From Fluviicola sp. XM-24bin1 (GTDB taxonomy: Bacteria > Bacteroidota > Bacteroidia > Flavobacteriales_D > Crocinitomicaceae): a stretch of DNA of 64,000 bases. Below, one piece after another: positions 45,927-55,377 of this stretch (position 1 is the stretch's first letter; each line of letters starts with the position of its first letter). The notes beneath the pieces are model-generated. The model ran no database searches, was not told the DNA's origin, and saw only the letters and a program-made list of their open reading frames with translations. Location: positions 211,188-275,187 of the forward strand of contig QCWI01000002.1 in the NCBI GenBank assembly GCA_003149635.1, written 5' to 3'. Both the position numbers and the translations under genes were made by a program.

Positions 45927-48499
45927 AGGGTTCCTGCTACAACAAATACTTTCCTTCCGACAAAAATCAGTCCACCTTGAACATCAAAGGCTTCAAAGAT
46001 GCCAACGTATGGCCCAATGGATGCTTTGGTTCCGTTGTCCGTTACCCCCTGCCATGAGAGTGTTCCTGTGGTGGAAAGCAATTCGTTATCAATAACTGTG
46101 GCTACTTTTCTACCGCGATCGTCGTACACCGTGAAAGTTCCAACGTAACCCGGTGCGTTCATTTCGTAATTGATCTGCAATACGTCCTCAAAACCGTCAT
46201 TGTCCGGTGAGATAGTTTCGCTCGTATAACTGAAAGTTCCATTGCTCAGAGCAGGATAGAATTGGGAATTTTCGCCTCCAGGAGTTCCAAATCCAACATT
46301 TTCAGCCGCCGTATGCCAGTTGTTCTGATCATTAGAAGATGCGTTTGGATCGATACGCTCCAAGGACTTTCCATCATCGTCGTCCATCAGTTGGAAGTGC
46401 CAATCGTCTAGATACGAAACGGCATCAATTACTTGATTTCCGTTGATCAAATACACCGTTCCTTCATCATTACTGTAGGTAGGTAAATCGCTTTGAACAA
46501 ATCGACCGATTACCGCAGCCGGATATTGCTGTTGTACCTGAGTTGAATCTTCTGTGATGACAACATATTCGCCTGGGAACAGCAAAAAGTTCGTTTCTAT
46601 GATATCATTATTACTAATGGTATCGTTAGCGAGATTGGCCAATTCCAGTCCGTTCACATCAAGCAACTTGTCGGAATTGTTGTACAGTTCGACGTAATCG
46701 TATCCGCCTGTTACTGGGTTGAAAAGAATTTCATTGATGATTAAATCCCCGGTTTCGATAATCGCAGGAAGCGCAAAAATGGCATTAAGATTGGCCGAAT
46801 TTGACCAACAATCCGCGACGTTTTGCAACTCAATTTGATACACCTGAGAAGTTGCGAGGTTTTCTTGAAACTGTAACGTCATCATCGATGGATACGCCTC
46901 AATCACATAGTTATTCTGGATCGTTAGCGTCGGATTGATGGTAATGTTCGCATTCGATAATGACGTTGAATCCATCCCTTCTGAGAAATGTACTTCTAGG
47001 AAGTTAGGCGCCAAAGCAACGGTTTGAGCAATGGTTGGAGCATCAACATCTGGAGAGAGATCGTAAATCGAATTTTGAGCTCCTGGCGTTCCTCCACTAG
47101 CATCATTACTCGCTGCCCAATCATCTATATCAGAACACGGATCTTGTGGATTGATGCGCTCAATGGAATATCCACCTCCGTCTTTTGTGTCGTCTTTATA
47201 CCAGTCGTCGGTGTAAACAATGGAATCGATTGCAACGCCTAAATCGCTAGTCAACACGATATGATCTCCCGCATTGTTCAAGTTCGGAAAACTGGTCACA
47301 CCGACTGTCGCAAGAGCGAATGAATCTACATTTGTAGTTGAGGTCAAAATCAAATATTCTCCGGGTAATAACCATGCATCTTGTACAGTTCCATCGCCAG
47401 TTTCATCACCTAATTGCCACGATTGGACATTGAAGATTTTACTGCTTCGGTTGTACACCTCAACGAACTCAGCATCGGGCATTCCTACCACAGGCGTTGG
47501 ATCACAAACAAACTCATTAATTACCACATCTCCCCAAACAGGAATTTCAGCAATCAGATACGCAAAATTCTCATCCTGACTTGTGAGCGAGTTTCCTTCC
47601 TGATCCTCCACATTCGTAACCGTCATAGTGTAGTTGGTTCCGTTTGTTAACGTCCCTGCAATGTCCAAATGAACCAATGCTGGATTCACACCGTCCAAGG
47701 TTGCAGTTGTAATTGCTGAGCCATTCGGAGCGTATGAATAATTGGAAGTCGTTTCAGCCGTTACCTGATCCACCGCTTCATCGAAAAGAACATCAATTTG
47801 GTTGGCGCTTATTGCTGTCACCGAAGAAACCGTAGGTGGTGTCACATCAATAATTTCATCTCCAACATACACGTCGTCGTAAAAGAAATTATCTGCGTTG
47901 CTCATCGTGTACTCACTGAAAAATCCGAAATGCGTACCTGACAAGCTCAAAGGTTCGGTTCCCGTTGCAGCCAATGCATAAGATGTTCCTCCGGTATCAT
48001 CCAAATACAATTCCCACATTCCTGCATTGTCGCGCACGACGCGTACGCCCATCTGAAAACTAGAAGCTATTTGACCTATTGTTCCGGCACAAATTTCAAC
48101 ATCTAAACCTCCCTGAACGATAAAAAGTCGCACGGCATCCGTTGAACCGGCTTCACCAAATTGGAGATAATATCCGTCGGGATCTGTAGTCAAATCTGCC
48201 GATGAAGCCGAAAGGTACACCCGTCCGTAATTACTCCCTGAAGGAGAAAAAGATTGACGCACATGAAACCTCCATTCTTTATTGTCCAGATTGGCAAGAA
48301 GATGCGGCGTCGATAAGTACGATGTCGCAGCAATGGTGTTATTCAATTGCAACTCAAATGATGCATTTACAGTGTAATCTGCGTCGGTTCCCGACCAAGT
48401 AGGATTGGTCGTGAAATTACCATCGTTAAAATCGTCTGTTAATTGTGAATATAAAGTGTAATGTGTTAAAATAAACACAATAACGAAAAACTGCTTCAT
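45923..48499 (-). CDS. Secreted protein with two lamin-tail domains and C-terminal FlgD-like Ig domain
   Basis: About 858 aa from ATG 48499 (MKQFFVIVFILTHYTLYS signal peptide); the frame runs back to 48685 but that reaches into the divergent asd gene. Order: a jelly-roll (laminin-like) domain to ~220, an SbsA-like Ig (VTAISANQIDVLFDEAVDQV), lamin-tail domain 1 (GDVVINEFVCDPTPVVG), a second Ig-like, lamin-tail domain 2 (GDLIINEILFNPVTGGYDYV), and a C-terminal gliding/FlgD-like domain (ISPDNDGFEDVLQINYEMNA). The C-terminus lacks a clear type A T9SS motif and may act as a type B signal. Likely surface adhesin or nuclease-accessory protein; no catalytic motif. Stop overlaps the next start by 4 nt. 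Confidence 0.82.
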   Translation of the reverse strand: MKQFFVIVFILTHYTLYSQLTDDFNDGNFTTNPTWSGTDADYTVNASFELQLNNTIAATSYLSTPHLLANLDNKEWRFHVRQSFSPSGSNYGRVYLSASSADLTTDPDGYYLQFGEAGSTDAVRLFIVQGGLDVEICAGTIGQIASSFQMGVRVVRDNAGMWELYLDDTGGTSYALAATGTEPLSLSGTHFGFFSEYTMSNADNFFYDDVYVGDEIIDVTPPTVSSVTAISANQIDVLFDEAVDQVTAETTSNYSYAPNGSAITTATLDGVNPALVHLDIAGTLTNGTNYTMTVTNVEDQEGNSLTSQDENFAYLIAEIPVWGDVVINEFVCDPTPVVGMPDAEFVEVYNRSSKIFNVQSWQLGDETGDGTVQDAWLLPGEYLILTSTTNVDSFALATVGVTSFPNLNNAGDHIVLTSDLGVAIDSIVYTDDWYKDDTKDGGGYSIERINPQDPCSDIDDWAASNDASGGTPGAQNSIYDLSPDVDAPTIAQTVALAPNFLEVHFSEGMDSTSLSNANITINPTLTIQNNYVIEAYPSMMTLQFQENLATSQVYQIELQNVADCWSNSANLNAIFALPAIIETGDLIINEILFNPVTGGYDYVELYNNSDKLLDVNGLELANLANDTISNNDIIETNFLLFPGEYVVITEDSTQVQQQYPAAVIGRFVQSDLPTYSNDEGTVYLINGNQVIDAVSYLDDWHFQLMDDDDGKSLERIDPNASSNDQNNWHTAAENVGFGTPGGENSQFYPALSNGTFSYTSETISPDNDGFEDVLQINYEMNAPGYVGTFTVYDDRGRKVATVIDNELLSTTGTLSWQGVTDNGTKASIGPYVGIFEAFDVQGGLIFVGRKVFVVAGTL

Positions 48500-48528
48500 A
48501 GTACCAGTATCAGTGCTGTTAAATATAC

Positions 48529-48536
48529 TAATTTTG
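48529..48536 (+). promoter_or_regulatory. Candidate -7 promoter element for asd
   Basis: TAATTTTG matches TAnnTTTG, 24 nt before the asd ATG, inside the 61-bp divergent gap. No clear -33 TTTG. Confidence 0.35.
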
Positions 48537-48560
48537 ACATCGAACGAAAGTAGATATTCA

Positions 48561-49553
48561 ATGAAAGTAGCTGTTGTTGGCGCCACTGGTATGGTGGGAG
48601 GTGTTATGATGGAAGTGTTGAAAGAACGCGCATTTCCAATTACTGAATTTATTCCGGTTGCATCGGAGCGATCTGTGGGTACCAAGGTTTCTTATGATGG
48701 CACTGAATATTCCATCGTAAGTCTTGCAACTGCCTTTGAAATGCAACCAGATATCGCGATCTTCTCAGCTGGAGGTTCTACCTCTTTGGAATGGGCACCG
48801 AAGTTTGCGGAGGTTGGAACAACAGTTATCGATAATTCTTCAGCATGGCGTATGCATCCAGATCACAAATTGATCGTTCCGGAAATTAACGGGCATCTGC
48901 TGACAACAGAGGATAAAATCATTGCGAATCCAAATTGTTCGACCATTCAGTTGGTATTGGCGATGAAGCCTTTGCACGAAAAGTACGGAATCAAACGTGC
49001 TGTCGTTTCCACGTATCAATCCATTACTGGAACCGGAATGGCAGCGAAGCGCCAGATGGAAAATGAGCGTAACGGCGTGGAAGGTGAGATGGCATATCCA
49101 TACACTATTGATCGAAATTGTTTGCCGCATTGCGATGTCTTCCTTGAGAACGGTTACACAAAGGAAGAAATGAAACTCACGAACGAGACGAAGAAGATTT
49201 TGGATCCGAAAATCAACGTAACGGCGACCGCTGTGCGCGTACCCGTAATGGGAGGTCACTCAGAATCGGTGAACATCGAATTTGAGAATGATTTTGATCT
49301 GAACGAGGTTCGACGTTTGTTGCACGAACAAGATGGGATTACTGTGAAGGATGATCCTACAACCAATACCTATCCAATGCCGCTTTATGCAGCTAACAAA
49401 GATGATGTTTTTGTGGGTAGAATCCGACGCGATGAATCACAGCCGAACACGCTGAACATGTGGGTGGTTTCTGATAATCTTAGAAAGGGAGCTGCAACAA
49501 ATGCGGTGCAAATTGCCCAGTTGATTTTGGAAAGAGAGTTAGTAGGGGCTTAA
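48561..49553 (+). CDS. asd: Aspartate-semialdehyde dehydrogenase
   Basis: 330 aa from ATG 48561 (MKVAVVGATGMVGGVMMEVL); the frame opens at 48513 but the NADP-binding GATGMVG motif should begin right after the start. Catalytic Cys in IANPNCSTIQLV; YQSITGTGMAAKRQM and VPVMGGHSESVNIEF are family signatures. Reduces aspartyl phosphate to aspartate semialdehyde for lysine, threonine and methionine synthesis. Single gene, divergent from the lamin-tail protein. Confidence 0.97.
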   Translation: MKVAVVGATGMVGGVMMEVLKERAFPITEFIPVASERSVGTKVSYDGTEYSIVSLATAFEMQPDIAIFSAGGSTSLEWAPKFAEVGTTVIDNSSAWRMHPDHKLIVPEINGHLLTTEDKIIANPNCSTIQLVLAMKPLHEKYGIKRAVVSTYQSITGTGMAAKRQMENERNGVEGEMAYPYTIDRNCLPHCDVFLENGYTKEEMKLTNETKKILDPKINVTATAVRVPVMGGHSESVNIEFENDFDLNEVRRLLHEQDGITVKDDPTTNTYPMPLYAANKDDVFVGRIRRDESQPNTLNMWVVSDNLRKGAATNAVQIAQLILERELVGA

Positions 49554-49613
49554 TAACGCATCGACTTTAAAAACATTCCGAACGTGATAGATCTTCATTC
49601 GTGGGGAATGTAA

Positions 49614-49683
49614 CTTACTTAAGTTCTTAAGAATCTTTAGGAATTCCTAAATTTTCGAATGTCTCTTCGTCGGGATATTCCGA
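49614..49683 (-). repeat. Dispersed intergenic element with TCGGRATATYCCGA head, copy 3
   Basis: TCGGGATATTCCGA (49670-49683) is the exact reverse complement of the head of copy 2. On the minus strand it leads to AAAATTTAGGAATTCC and ends AACTTAAGTAAGTTAC near 49614, similar in layout to copies 1 and 2 but inverted. Confidence 0.5.
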
Positions 49684-49763
49684 CATTGCGATATTGTGGT
49701 GGGATCGTTTCCAATAACTCCATTCGATTCCTGTATTTACTGTCTATTCAATCACTGAACTGA

Positions 49764-50602
49764 AAAAACATAGACCAATTATCTGAAGCTATTTCCCTTC
49801 TTCAAGCCAATCAATTTGCAAGTGCAGAAACTGCCTTTTCGAACCTTCTGGAAAATGGAGAAACCAACCCTCAAATCCATCAACATCTTGCTGAAAGTCA
49901 GCTGCATCAGCAAAAGTTTCCCGAAGCCATTGACACGCTGGAAGCTGGGTTGAAAATCGATCCAGAAAAGAAAGAGTTGCTTACCTATTTAAGCCAGGTT
50001 TTCTGGGGGACCGGGCAACGAGATAGGGCGCTGACCCTTCATGAAAAAGTAGTAGAACTGAACCCACAAGACACCCAATTGATTTCCAATCAGGCTTCCA
50101 TGCACTACGAATTGAATCGGAAAGATGATGCCGTTCGAATGTTCGAAAGAATCCTTGAGGCAGCTCCAGAAGCACATCAGATCCATTTCAGCATCGGAAC
50201 GATTCACTTGGAAGAAAATAGATACGAGGATGCTATCAATTCATTCCGAAACGGACTTCCGAATGAGCCCAACAACAGCTATGCGAATAAGCAATTGGGC
50301 ATGGCATTGCATATTTCTGGGGCAATCAAATAAGGATTGGAGTACTATGAAATTGCATTCGAACATGCTGCAACGGAGGTAGAAAAAGTGGAGACAATGG
50401 TCTTACAGGGAAATGCATATCGTGATTTGAATAAAACGGATCGGGCCAAAGAATTGTACGAGCAAGCATTAGAACTAGACCCTGCCAGCGAGATCGCCAA
50501 GAAAAACTTAGAGACTTTGGCGAAGCGTACGATTCCTTCTTGGCACTTCAATATGCTAGCGGATGCCTCTCGAAATGACGCAGCAAGCAGAACAAGTTGT
50601 TG
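49764..50602 (+). pseudogene. Decayed TPR protein, N-terminal part of a TPR-methyltransferase-like protein
   Basis: Tetratricopeptide repeats are readable in one frame from 49764: LSEAISLLQANQFASAETAF, FPEAIDTLEAGLKIDPE, DDAVRMFERILEAAPE, AINSFRNGLPNEP, DRAKELYEQALELDP. There is no in-frame ATG at the beginning (a TGA at 49761 precedes; TTG 49944 is the first standard alternative), and an in-frame TAA at 50331 interrupts between repeats (GAIK-stop-GLEYYEIAFEHA). After the repeats comes KRTIPSWHFNMLADASRNDA, which I know as the junction to the methyltransferase part of TPR-type protein arginine methyltransferase-like proteins, then a stop at 50603. No methyltransferase follows. The break in the last residues may be a deletion joint. 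Confidence 0.72.
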
Positions 50603-50868
50603 AAGTGCCAAGAAAAGCGGTTGGCGCCTATCGAAGTGTTCAAGGTGTGATGGATCCATTGAGTTGTTATTGCAGTAATGGTGGTTATGTGGATAGTCCA
50701 ACAGGAGAAACGGTGGCAGTGTGTTTCGACAATAATCAAAATGTTGGAAACACAGATTACTTTTTTATAGAAGGAGTAATGACCACGCGCACGATTGATT
50801 CCAACGGGCCGTGTCCAGCTGGGACAATGAGTTATTTGGTCGCGGAGTCTTATTCTTTGACGCCTTAA
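50563..50868 (+). pseudogene. Fragment of a Cys-containing secreted protein fused to the decayed TPR gene
   Basis: 101 codons from ATG 50563, overlapping the end of the TPR frame in a different frame. The readable part begins at about QQAEQVVEVPRKAVGAYRSV, followed by DPLSCYCSNGGYVDSPTGE, TVAVCFDNNQN and SNGPCPAGTMSYLVAESYSL. Four Cys suggest an extracytoplasmic domain, but no signal peptide remains. The most likely reading is the 3' end of a lost gene brought next to the TPR gene by a deletion. It could also be a short intact gene. Its stop overlaps the converging phosphatase stop (TTAA). Confidence 0.5.
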
Positions 50869-52946
50869 TCTATTTCAATTCCAGCAATACATACATCATC
50901 CACTTGTTCGTTGGATCCTTTCCAAGCCTCAAACTCTGTGGCGATTGCCAATCTTTGATCTAAAATGGATTGTGTGGATGTCTCCAACAAAAAGCGCTTC
51001 AGCTTGGATGTTTTATATTTCTTATTGTCCGATCCTCCGAATTGATCTCCGAAACCATCCGTGAACAAGAACAGGCGATCACCAGAATTCAGTTCTAGGT
51101 CGATTGAATTAAACGGCACACGATTTTCGTAATACCCCACAGGCTGTCGGTTCGCTTTGATTTCAATCAAAGATTTGCCCTCGCCTTCCATCACGCGGAA
51201 CTGATTGGATTGTAATTGACCCGTAATTGCCTTGACGTCTTCTGATACGATCCAAAGTCCATTGTAGGCTCCAGAAAATTGAACGGTTTTGTCCTTTAAT
51301 CGAATCAGCGATACGTCCATCCCATCATTCACATTTTCTTTCGATTCACTGAACGATTCCAGCACCAGTTCCGTCGTTTTATCCAAAATCGCGCCTGTCT
51401 CTTTCAATCCAAATTCCTTCGTCGCACGGTTCATCGCATTGCTACAAACGATACTTACCAATGCGCCCGGTACGCCGTGACCGGTACAATCTGAAACGGC
51501 GAAAAAAGTATGCTCAAGGGAAGTATGCATCCAATAGAAATCTCCAGCAACAATATCCTTTGGACGGTACCAAACGAATTGCTCAGGAAGATGTTTGTTC
51601 AAACTTTGCTCGGAAGGTAAAATGGCATCTTGTAAACGTTTTGCGTAGGTTATAGATCCTATGATTTCATCATTTTTCTCTTCGAGTGAATTCTTCTGCT
51701 GACTGATTTGTTTATTCGATCGTACTTTGTTGCGATAATTCCGCAGGAGCAATCCTAAAATGAGAAGCAATCCGACCAATGCGAATCCCAAACCATATTT
51801 GATTACTTCTTCTCTTCTGCTTTTCTCTTCAAAAATCTTCCGATTAGCCACACGATTCAAACTATCGCTCAATGCCTGTTCTCGCAATTCTTGTTTGTAG
51901 CTGGAGCGCAACAATTCCTTCGTTTCCTCCAATCCGTACAAACTATCGCGAACCAAATAGTAATTGCCCAGTGCTGAATAGGCGGCCTTCAAGTCTCCTT
52001 CCGAGGCATACAACTCATGAAGGATTTCGTAATTGCGCTTCATGATCGCCATATTGTTGGCGCGCTTGCAATACTCCAGGCTTTTCTCTAGTAGCTCTTT
52101 CGCTTTGGTCGGATTCCCCAATCGGAAGTGCGTTTTCCCAATATTCGTCCAACTTTCTGCTAAACTGGATTCCGTAGCCTCCGATGATACCGATCGAAAA
52201 TGATAACCCTTTTCGAAATAAACCAATGCCGAATCGAATGCCTGAATTTCATAATACATCGCACCGATGTTGTTCAGACTTTGACCCATGGCGTAGGTGC
52301 TATTCTCCTTTTTTCGGATGTTGAACGCCTTCCGATGGTAATAAATGGTGGAGTCGGGATTGTTGAGTCTCGAATGGGCCAGTCCAATATTGTTATAAAT
52401 ACTCGACCGTACCAAAGGCTTATTCTTTTCTACTTGAGCTGTTATCTCGGAAAGTGCCCGTCGGTATTTCGAAATGGCGCGATCTGGCAATTGAAAGTTC
52501 AATTCCAAATTCCCGAGTATCATCAAACATTCAATTCTGGAAAGAGTTGGCAATCGGTATTCCTTGGCTAATATTTTGTTGAGGATGTCTGTAGTGCCTT
52601 CAGCTTGATCGTTATCGTAATAAGCATATGCTAACCGCTTTAGGTATTTAGCCATCACCGGCTTCGATAACTTTGAACGACGACCTGAAGAGACCAAGGT
52701 ATCCATGTACACCTGACGTTCAAAGTACATTTCGCGCGCAACAAGAGAATCGTCAATTGCGAGGAGGGCCTTTCCATGCTTAGATTCCTTTTCTATAAAT
52801 CTTCCCGCCGATTGAAAATCTTTCAGCAGCTCCGTTCGGTTATCAAGATGCACATAGACTTTTGATTTCCAAATTTGGAAGGATTCCTGCCCAAAGGTGT
52901 TCAGTGAAGCAAAAAATGCAACTATATAGACAATGCGGTTCGGCAC
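50865..52946 (-). CDS. TPR sensor with SpoIIE-type PP2C phosphatase domain
   Basis: 693 aa from GTG 52946. Signal peptide MPNRIVYIVAFFASLNTFG, then TPR-rich periplasmic part (about 100-340; SSIYNNIGLAHSRLNNPDST, QSLNNIGAMYYEIQAF, AESWTNIGKTHFRLGNP), one membrane segment (GLGFALVGLLLILGLLLRN), a coiled coil (NKQISQQKNSLEEKNDEI) and the SpoIIE phosphatase domain (YRPKDIVAGDFYWMHTS, AVSDCTGHGVPGALVSI, GDRLFLFTDGFGDQFGG), with the metal-binding Asp residues. Such proteins act as partner-switch phosphatases on anti-anti-sigma-like proteins. No partner is adjacent. Confidence 0.92.
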   Translation of the reverse strand: MPNRIVYIVAFFASLNTFGQESFQIWKSKVYVHLDNRTELLKDFQSAGRFIEKESKHGKALLAIDDSLVAREMYFERQVYMDTLVSSGRRSKLSKPVMAKYLKRLAYAYYDNDQAEGTTDILNKILAKEYRLPTLSRIECLMILGNLELNFQLPDRAISKYRRALSEITAQVEKNKPLVRSSIYNNIGLAHSRLNNPDSTIYYHRKAFNIRKKENSTYAMGQSLNNIGAMYYEIQAFDSALVYFEKGYHFRSVSSEATESSLAESWTNIGKTHFRLGNPTKAKELLEKSLEYCKRANNMAIMKRNYEILHELYASEGDLKAAYSALGNYYLVRDSLYGLEETKELLRSSYKQELREQALSDSLNRVANRKIFEEKSRREEVIKYGLGFALVGLLLILGLLLRNYRNKVRSNKQISQQKNSLEEKNDEIIGSITYAKRLQDAILPSEQSLNKHLPEQFVWYRPKDIVAGDFYWMHTSLEHTFFAVSDCTGHGVPGALVSIVCSNAMNRATKEFGLKETGAILDKTTELVLESFSESKENVNDGMDVSLIRLKDKTVQFSGAYNGLWIVSEDVKAITGQLQSNQFRVMEGEGKSLIEIKANRQPVGYYENRVPFNSIDLELNSGDRLFLFTDGFGDQFGGSDNKKYKTSKLKRFLLETSTQSILDQRLAIATEFEAWKGSNEQVDDVCIAGIEID

Positions 52947-52984
52947 AAAACAAAGATAGGGAATTGTGATTTCTAACCCACTGA

Positions 52985-53596
52985 CTAGTGACGTCGATGA
53001 AATATCCTTGATTTCATCACGCTTTCACGGAAATCGTCCAGATTTTCATCCACTTTATTATTCAGCATGCGCTTCAGCAACTTGTGTGTTGTCTTTCCTT
53101 GCTTGTACATGAATTCGCGCTCGAAAAGGGGTACGATGGCTAAAAAATTAACCTCTTTATCTCCAACTTTCAATGGACGCAACTGTTGTTCCAGCAAAAT
53201 CGGATTGGAAAGCATGAAGTAATTCTGTTTCATGGTATCAGAAAGGGGCAATGCTTCTTTTCCAGTAGGCATCGTGTGTCCATGGCCAAACCATGTTTCC
53301 TTCTCCTCCACATATTTCGCGATGCGCTGAATCCAATAATAAATCCAATTCATACGAGGATTATCCAACTCTTCCGGCTCCCAATAAGACGGCAAACAGA
53401 AATACAATTCGTTGTATTCTTTCCCCACTTCTGCCTCAGGTACGGGCATCTTGTAATTATAGAGGCCGTTGGTCATAAGCACGCGAACTTTGCTTCCAAG
53501 ATCCAACTCAATCATAAGTAAGGGCATTTCACCCTCCTTTACCGGAACCTCAGAAACATTTTGTTCTCCAAATCGCTGTATGAGCTCATTTTTCAC
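52985..53596 (-). CDS. Suppressor of fused (SUFU) domain protein
   Basis: 203 aa from GTG 53596, start not certain. NELYFCLPSYWEPEEL, then NPRMNWIYYWIQRIAKYVEE, ETWFGHGHTM and VNFLAIVPLFEREFM follow the SUFU domain pattern. In bacteria this domain occurs in immunity proteins against secreted nucleases or toxins and in uncharacterised cytosolic proteins. No toxin gene is next to it here. Stand-alone, 38 nt upstream of the phosphatase gene. Confidence 0.8.
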   Translation of the reverse strand: MKNELIQRFGEQNVSEVPVKEGEMPLLMIELDLGSKVRVLMTNGLYNYKMPVPEAEVGKEYNELYFCLPSYWEPEELDNPRMNWIYYWIQRIAKYVEEKETWFGHGHTMPTGKEALPLSDTMKQNYFMLSNPILLEQQLRPLKVGDKEVNFLAIVPLFEREFMYKQGKTTHKLLKRMLNNKVDENLDDFRESVMKSRIFHRRH

Positions 53597-53726
53597 AGGG
53601 CAAAAGTAAGTAATAGTGAGATGGAAAAGGTGGGAAGGAAGAAGTTTGGATGCAATACTGGAATAATTCTTGATTTCTAGCGCATATCATCCCTTCTCAA
53701 TTCGTGCAAACACTTCTTCAATTCAT

Positions 53727-53857
53727 GTAACATTATCCCAATGTTACGCTAATGTTAATTCGTAAAAACACATATAAATAAGGGTTTTATTCAAATTTAT
53801 TGTAACAAAATTTGGATTACTGCGTCTAATGTTACTATATTGTTAACACAATGTTAA
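53727..53857 (+). promoter_or_regulatory. Cluster of AATGTTA motifs upstream of the T9SS gene at 53851
   Basis: GTAACATT-ATCCC-AATGTTAC is a perfect inverted repeat (53727-53747). Further copies: TAATGTTAA (53750-53758), TAATGTTAC (53827-53835) and AATGTTAA (53850-53857, which contains the ATG itself). An overlapping ATTGT-TAAC-ACAAT palindrome is at 53839-53852. They may be operators of one repressor or activator. No such cluster appears at other genes here. Confidence 0.5.
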
Positions 53858-55377
53858 GTAATATTATAGAAATAGTGCGTCGAATTATCTTCATATCGTT
53901 CTTGTTTTTTCTTACCATTCCAGTGGTAATGGGGCAAGATACGCGCATCATCTGGCAAAAGTCAATTGGTGGTATCGGATACGATCGTATCAATGATATA
54001 ATTACTGATGATGCCGGTGATGCTTACGTGCTTTCTACAGTGCAAGTCACTAACAATCATGAGATTCAAGTTTCCAAAATCAGTGAAGATGGTGACTTCC
54101 TGTGGACGAAAACAATTGGCGGTGAGCGCGACGATCGCGGGCACAAATTGTTGTTGGATGCATATGGAGATTTGTTGATTTTAGGAGAGACGAATTCTCA
54201 GAACATCGAAGGAAAGTCTACGCACGGCTATATTGATATTCTTTTGATCCGATTGACATTATCTGGGGGGGTTAAAGATGTACACGTGTACGGAGGATCG
54301 AAATTCGAAGAATCGGCATCCATCCTTCAAAAACCGGATGGAAATTACATCTTGACTGGTACCACTATGTCTACGGATTTTGATGTCTCTTCCAACAATG
54401 GACAAATGGACGCTTGGTTGCTTGAGATCGATTCCAAAGGGAAAATTGTTTGGGAACAAACGTATGGCGGTGTTGACGACGAATGGGCGGTAAATACAAA
54501 ATTGCTTGATGATGGATCATTGATCACAGTTTCCAGCACCTCAACATATCAAAATGATTATTCAGACAATCATGGCGATGCTGATGTAGTAGTGTACCAT
54601 ACTTCTGGTTCTGGTGACTTGCTTTGGAAAAACCTCTACGGTGGATTCATGTCGGATTACCCAGCGGATTTGGAAATCCTACCGAACGGACATTTCCTTG
54701 TTGGAGCAAACACGTATTCGAATGACGGAGATATTCCTTCAAACAACGGAGGCCAGGATGCTTTACTGATGGAGATCGACCAAAACGGAGATTTGATTTC
54801 GGCGCAAACCTATGGTTCTTTCGGAAACGATCGCATTGCTGCCATTGAACCAAAGGGTAACGGATATGTGATTTTTGGATCTAGTAACTCTGCATCGTTG
54901 AATGCTGCAGTTGGTAACGGAAGTCAAGATTTCTGGATGTACGAAATCGATAATAACAAAGAAGTAATTCATCAGTATTTGTTTGGAGCTTCTGGCTTCG
55001 ATGAAGGAGTGACGTTCAGTTTGACGAAAGACGGCAGCGTAATCATGGGAGGTGAATCCAACTCTAACGATGGAGTGATTGGTTCCAACATGGGAAAAAA
55101 TGACGGTTGGCTCTTAAAAGTTAGCAGCAACTTCGATGAAAATATGACGGAAGCTTCTGTGCATCCGAACCCTTCGAAAGGCATCGTGTACATCAACGAA
55201 TTAGAAGAAGGTGCCGTGTTGACCTTGACGAACATGCAAGGGGCTCCTATCAATAGCACTATCACGCCTTACGGTACGTCGCGAATCCTGGATTTAAGTA
55301 TGGAACCAGCTGGCGTTTACATCCTACAGGTGGCGTATCCGGATCGAAAAGAAGTGCACCGAATCGTGCGTAACTAG
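53851..55377 (+). CDS. T9SS-secreted repeat protein
   Basis: 508 aa. Start MLSNIIEIVRRIIFISFLFF, signal peptide ending MGQ. About eight repeats of ~50 aa, each starting like KSIGGIGYDRINDII, KTIGGERDDRGHKLL, QTYGGVDDEWAVNTK, NLYGGFMSDYPADLE and QTYGSFGNDRIAAIE; they resemble beta-propeller/SBBP-type blades. The C-terminal ~80 aa (VHPNPSKGIVYINEL to RKEVHRIVRN) is a type A T9SS domain. A cluster of AATGTTA motifs precedes it. Its end overlaps the next, converging gene by 4 nt. Confidence 0.85.
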   Translation: MLSNIIEIVRRIIFISFLFFLTIPVVMGQDTRIIWQKSIGGIGYDRINDIITDDAGDAYVLSTVQVTNNHEIQVSKISEDGDFLWTKTIGGERDDRGHKLLLDAYGDLLILGETNSQNIEGKSTHGYIDILLIRLTLSGGVKDVHVYGGSKFEESASILQKPDGNYILTGTTMSTDFDVSSNNGQMDAWLLEIDSKGKIVWEQTYGGVDDEWAVNTKLLDDGSLITVSSTSTYQNDYSDNHGDADVVVYHTSGSGDLLWKNLYGGFMSDYPADLEILPNGHFLVGANTYSNDGDIPSNNGGQDALLMEIDQNGDLISAQTYGSFGNDRIAAIEPKGNGYVIFGSSNSASLNAAVGNGSQDFWMYEIDNNKEVIHQYLFGASGFDEGVTFSLTKDGSVIMGGESNSNDGVIGSNMGKNDGWLLKVSSNFDENMTEASVHPNPSKGIVYINELEEGAVLTLTNMQGAPINSTITPYGTSRILDLSMEPAGVYILQVAYPDRKEVHRIVRN

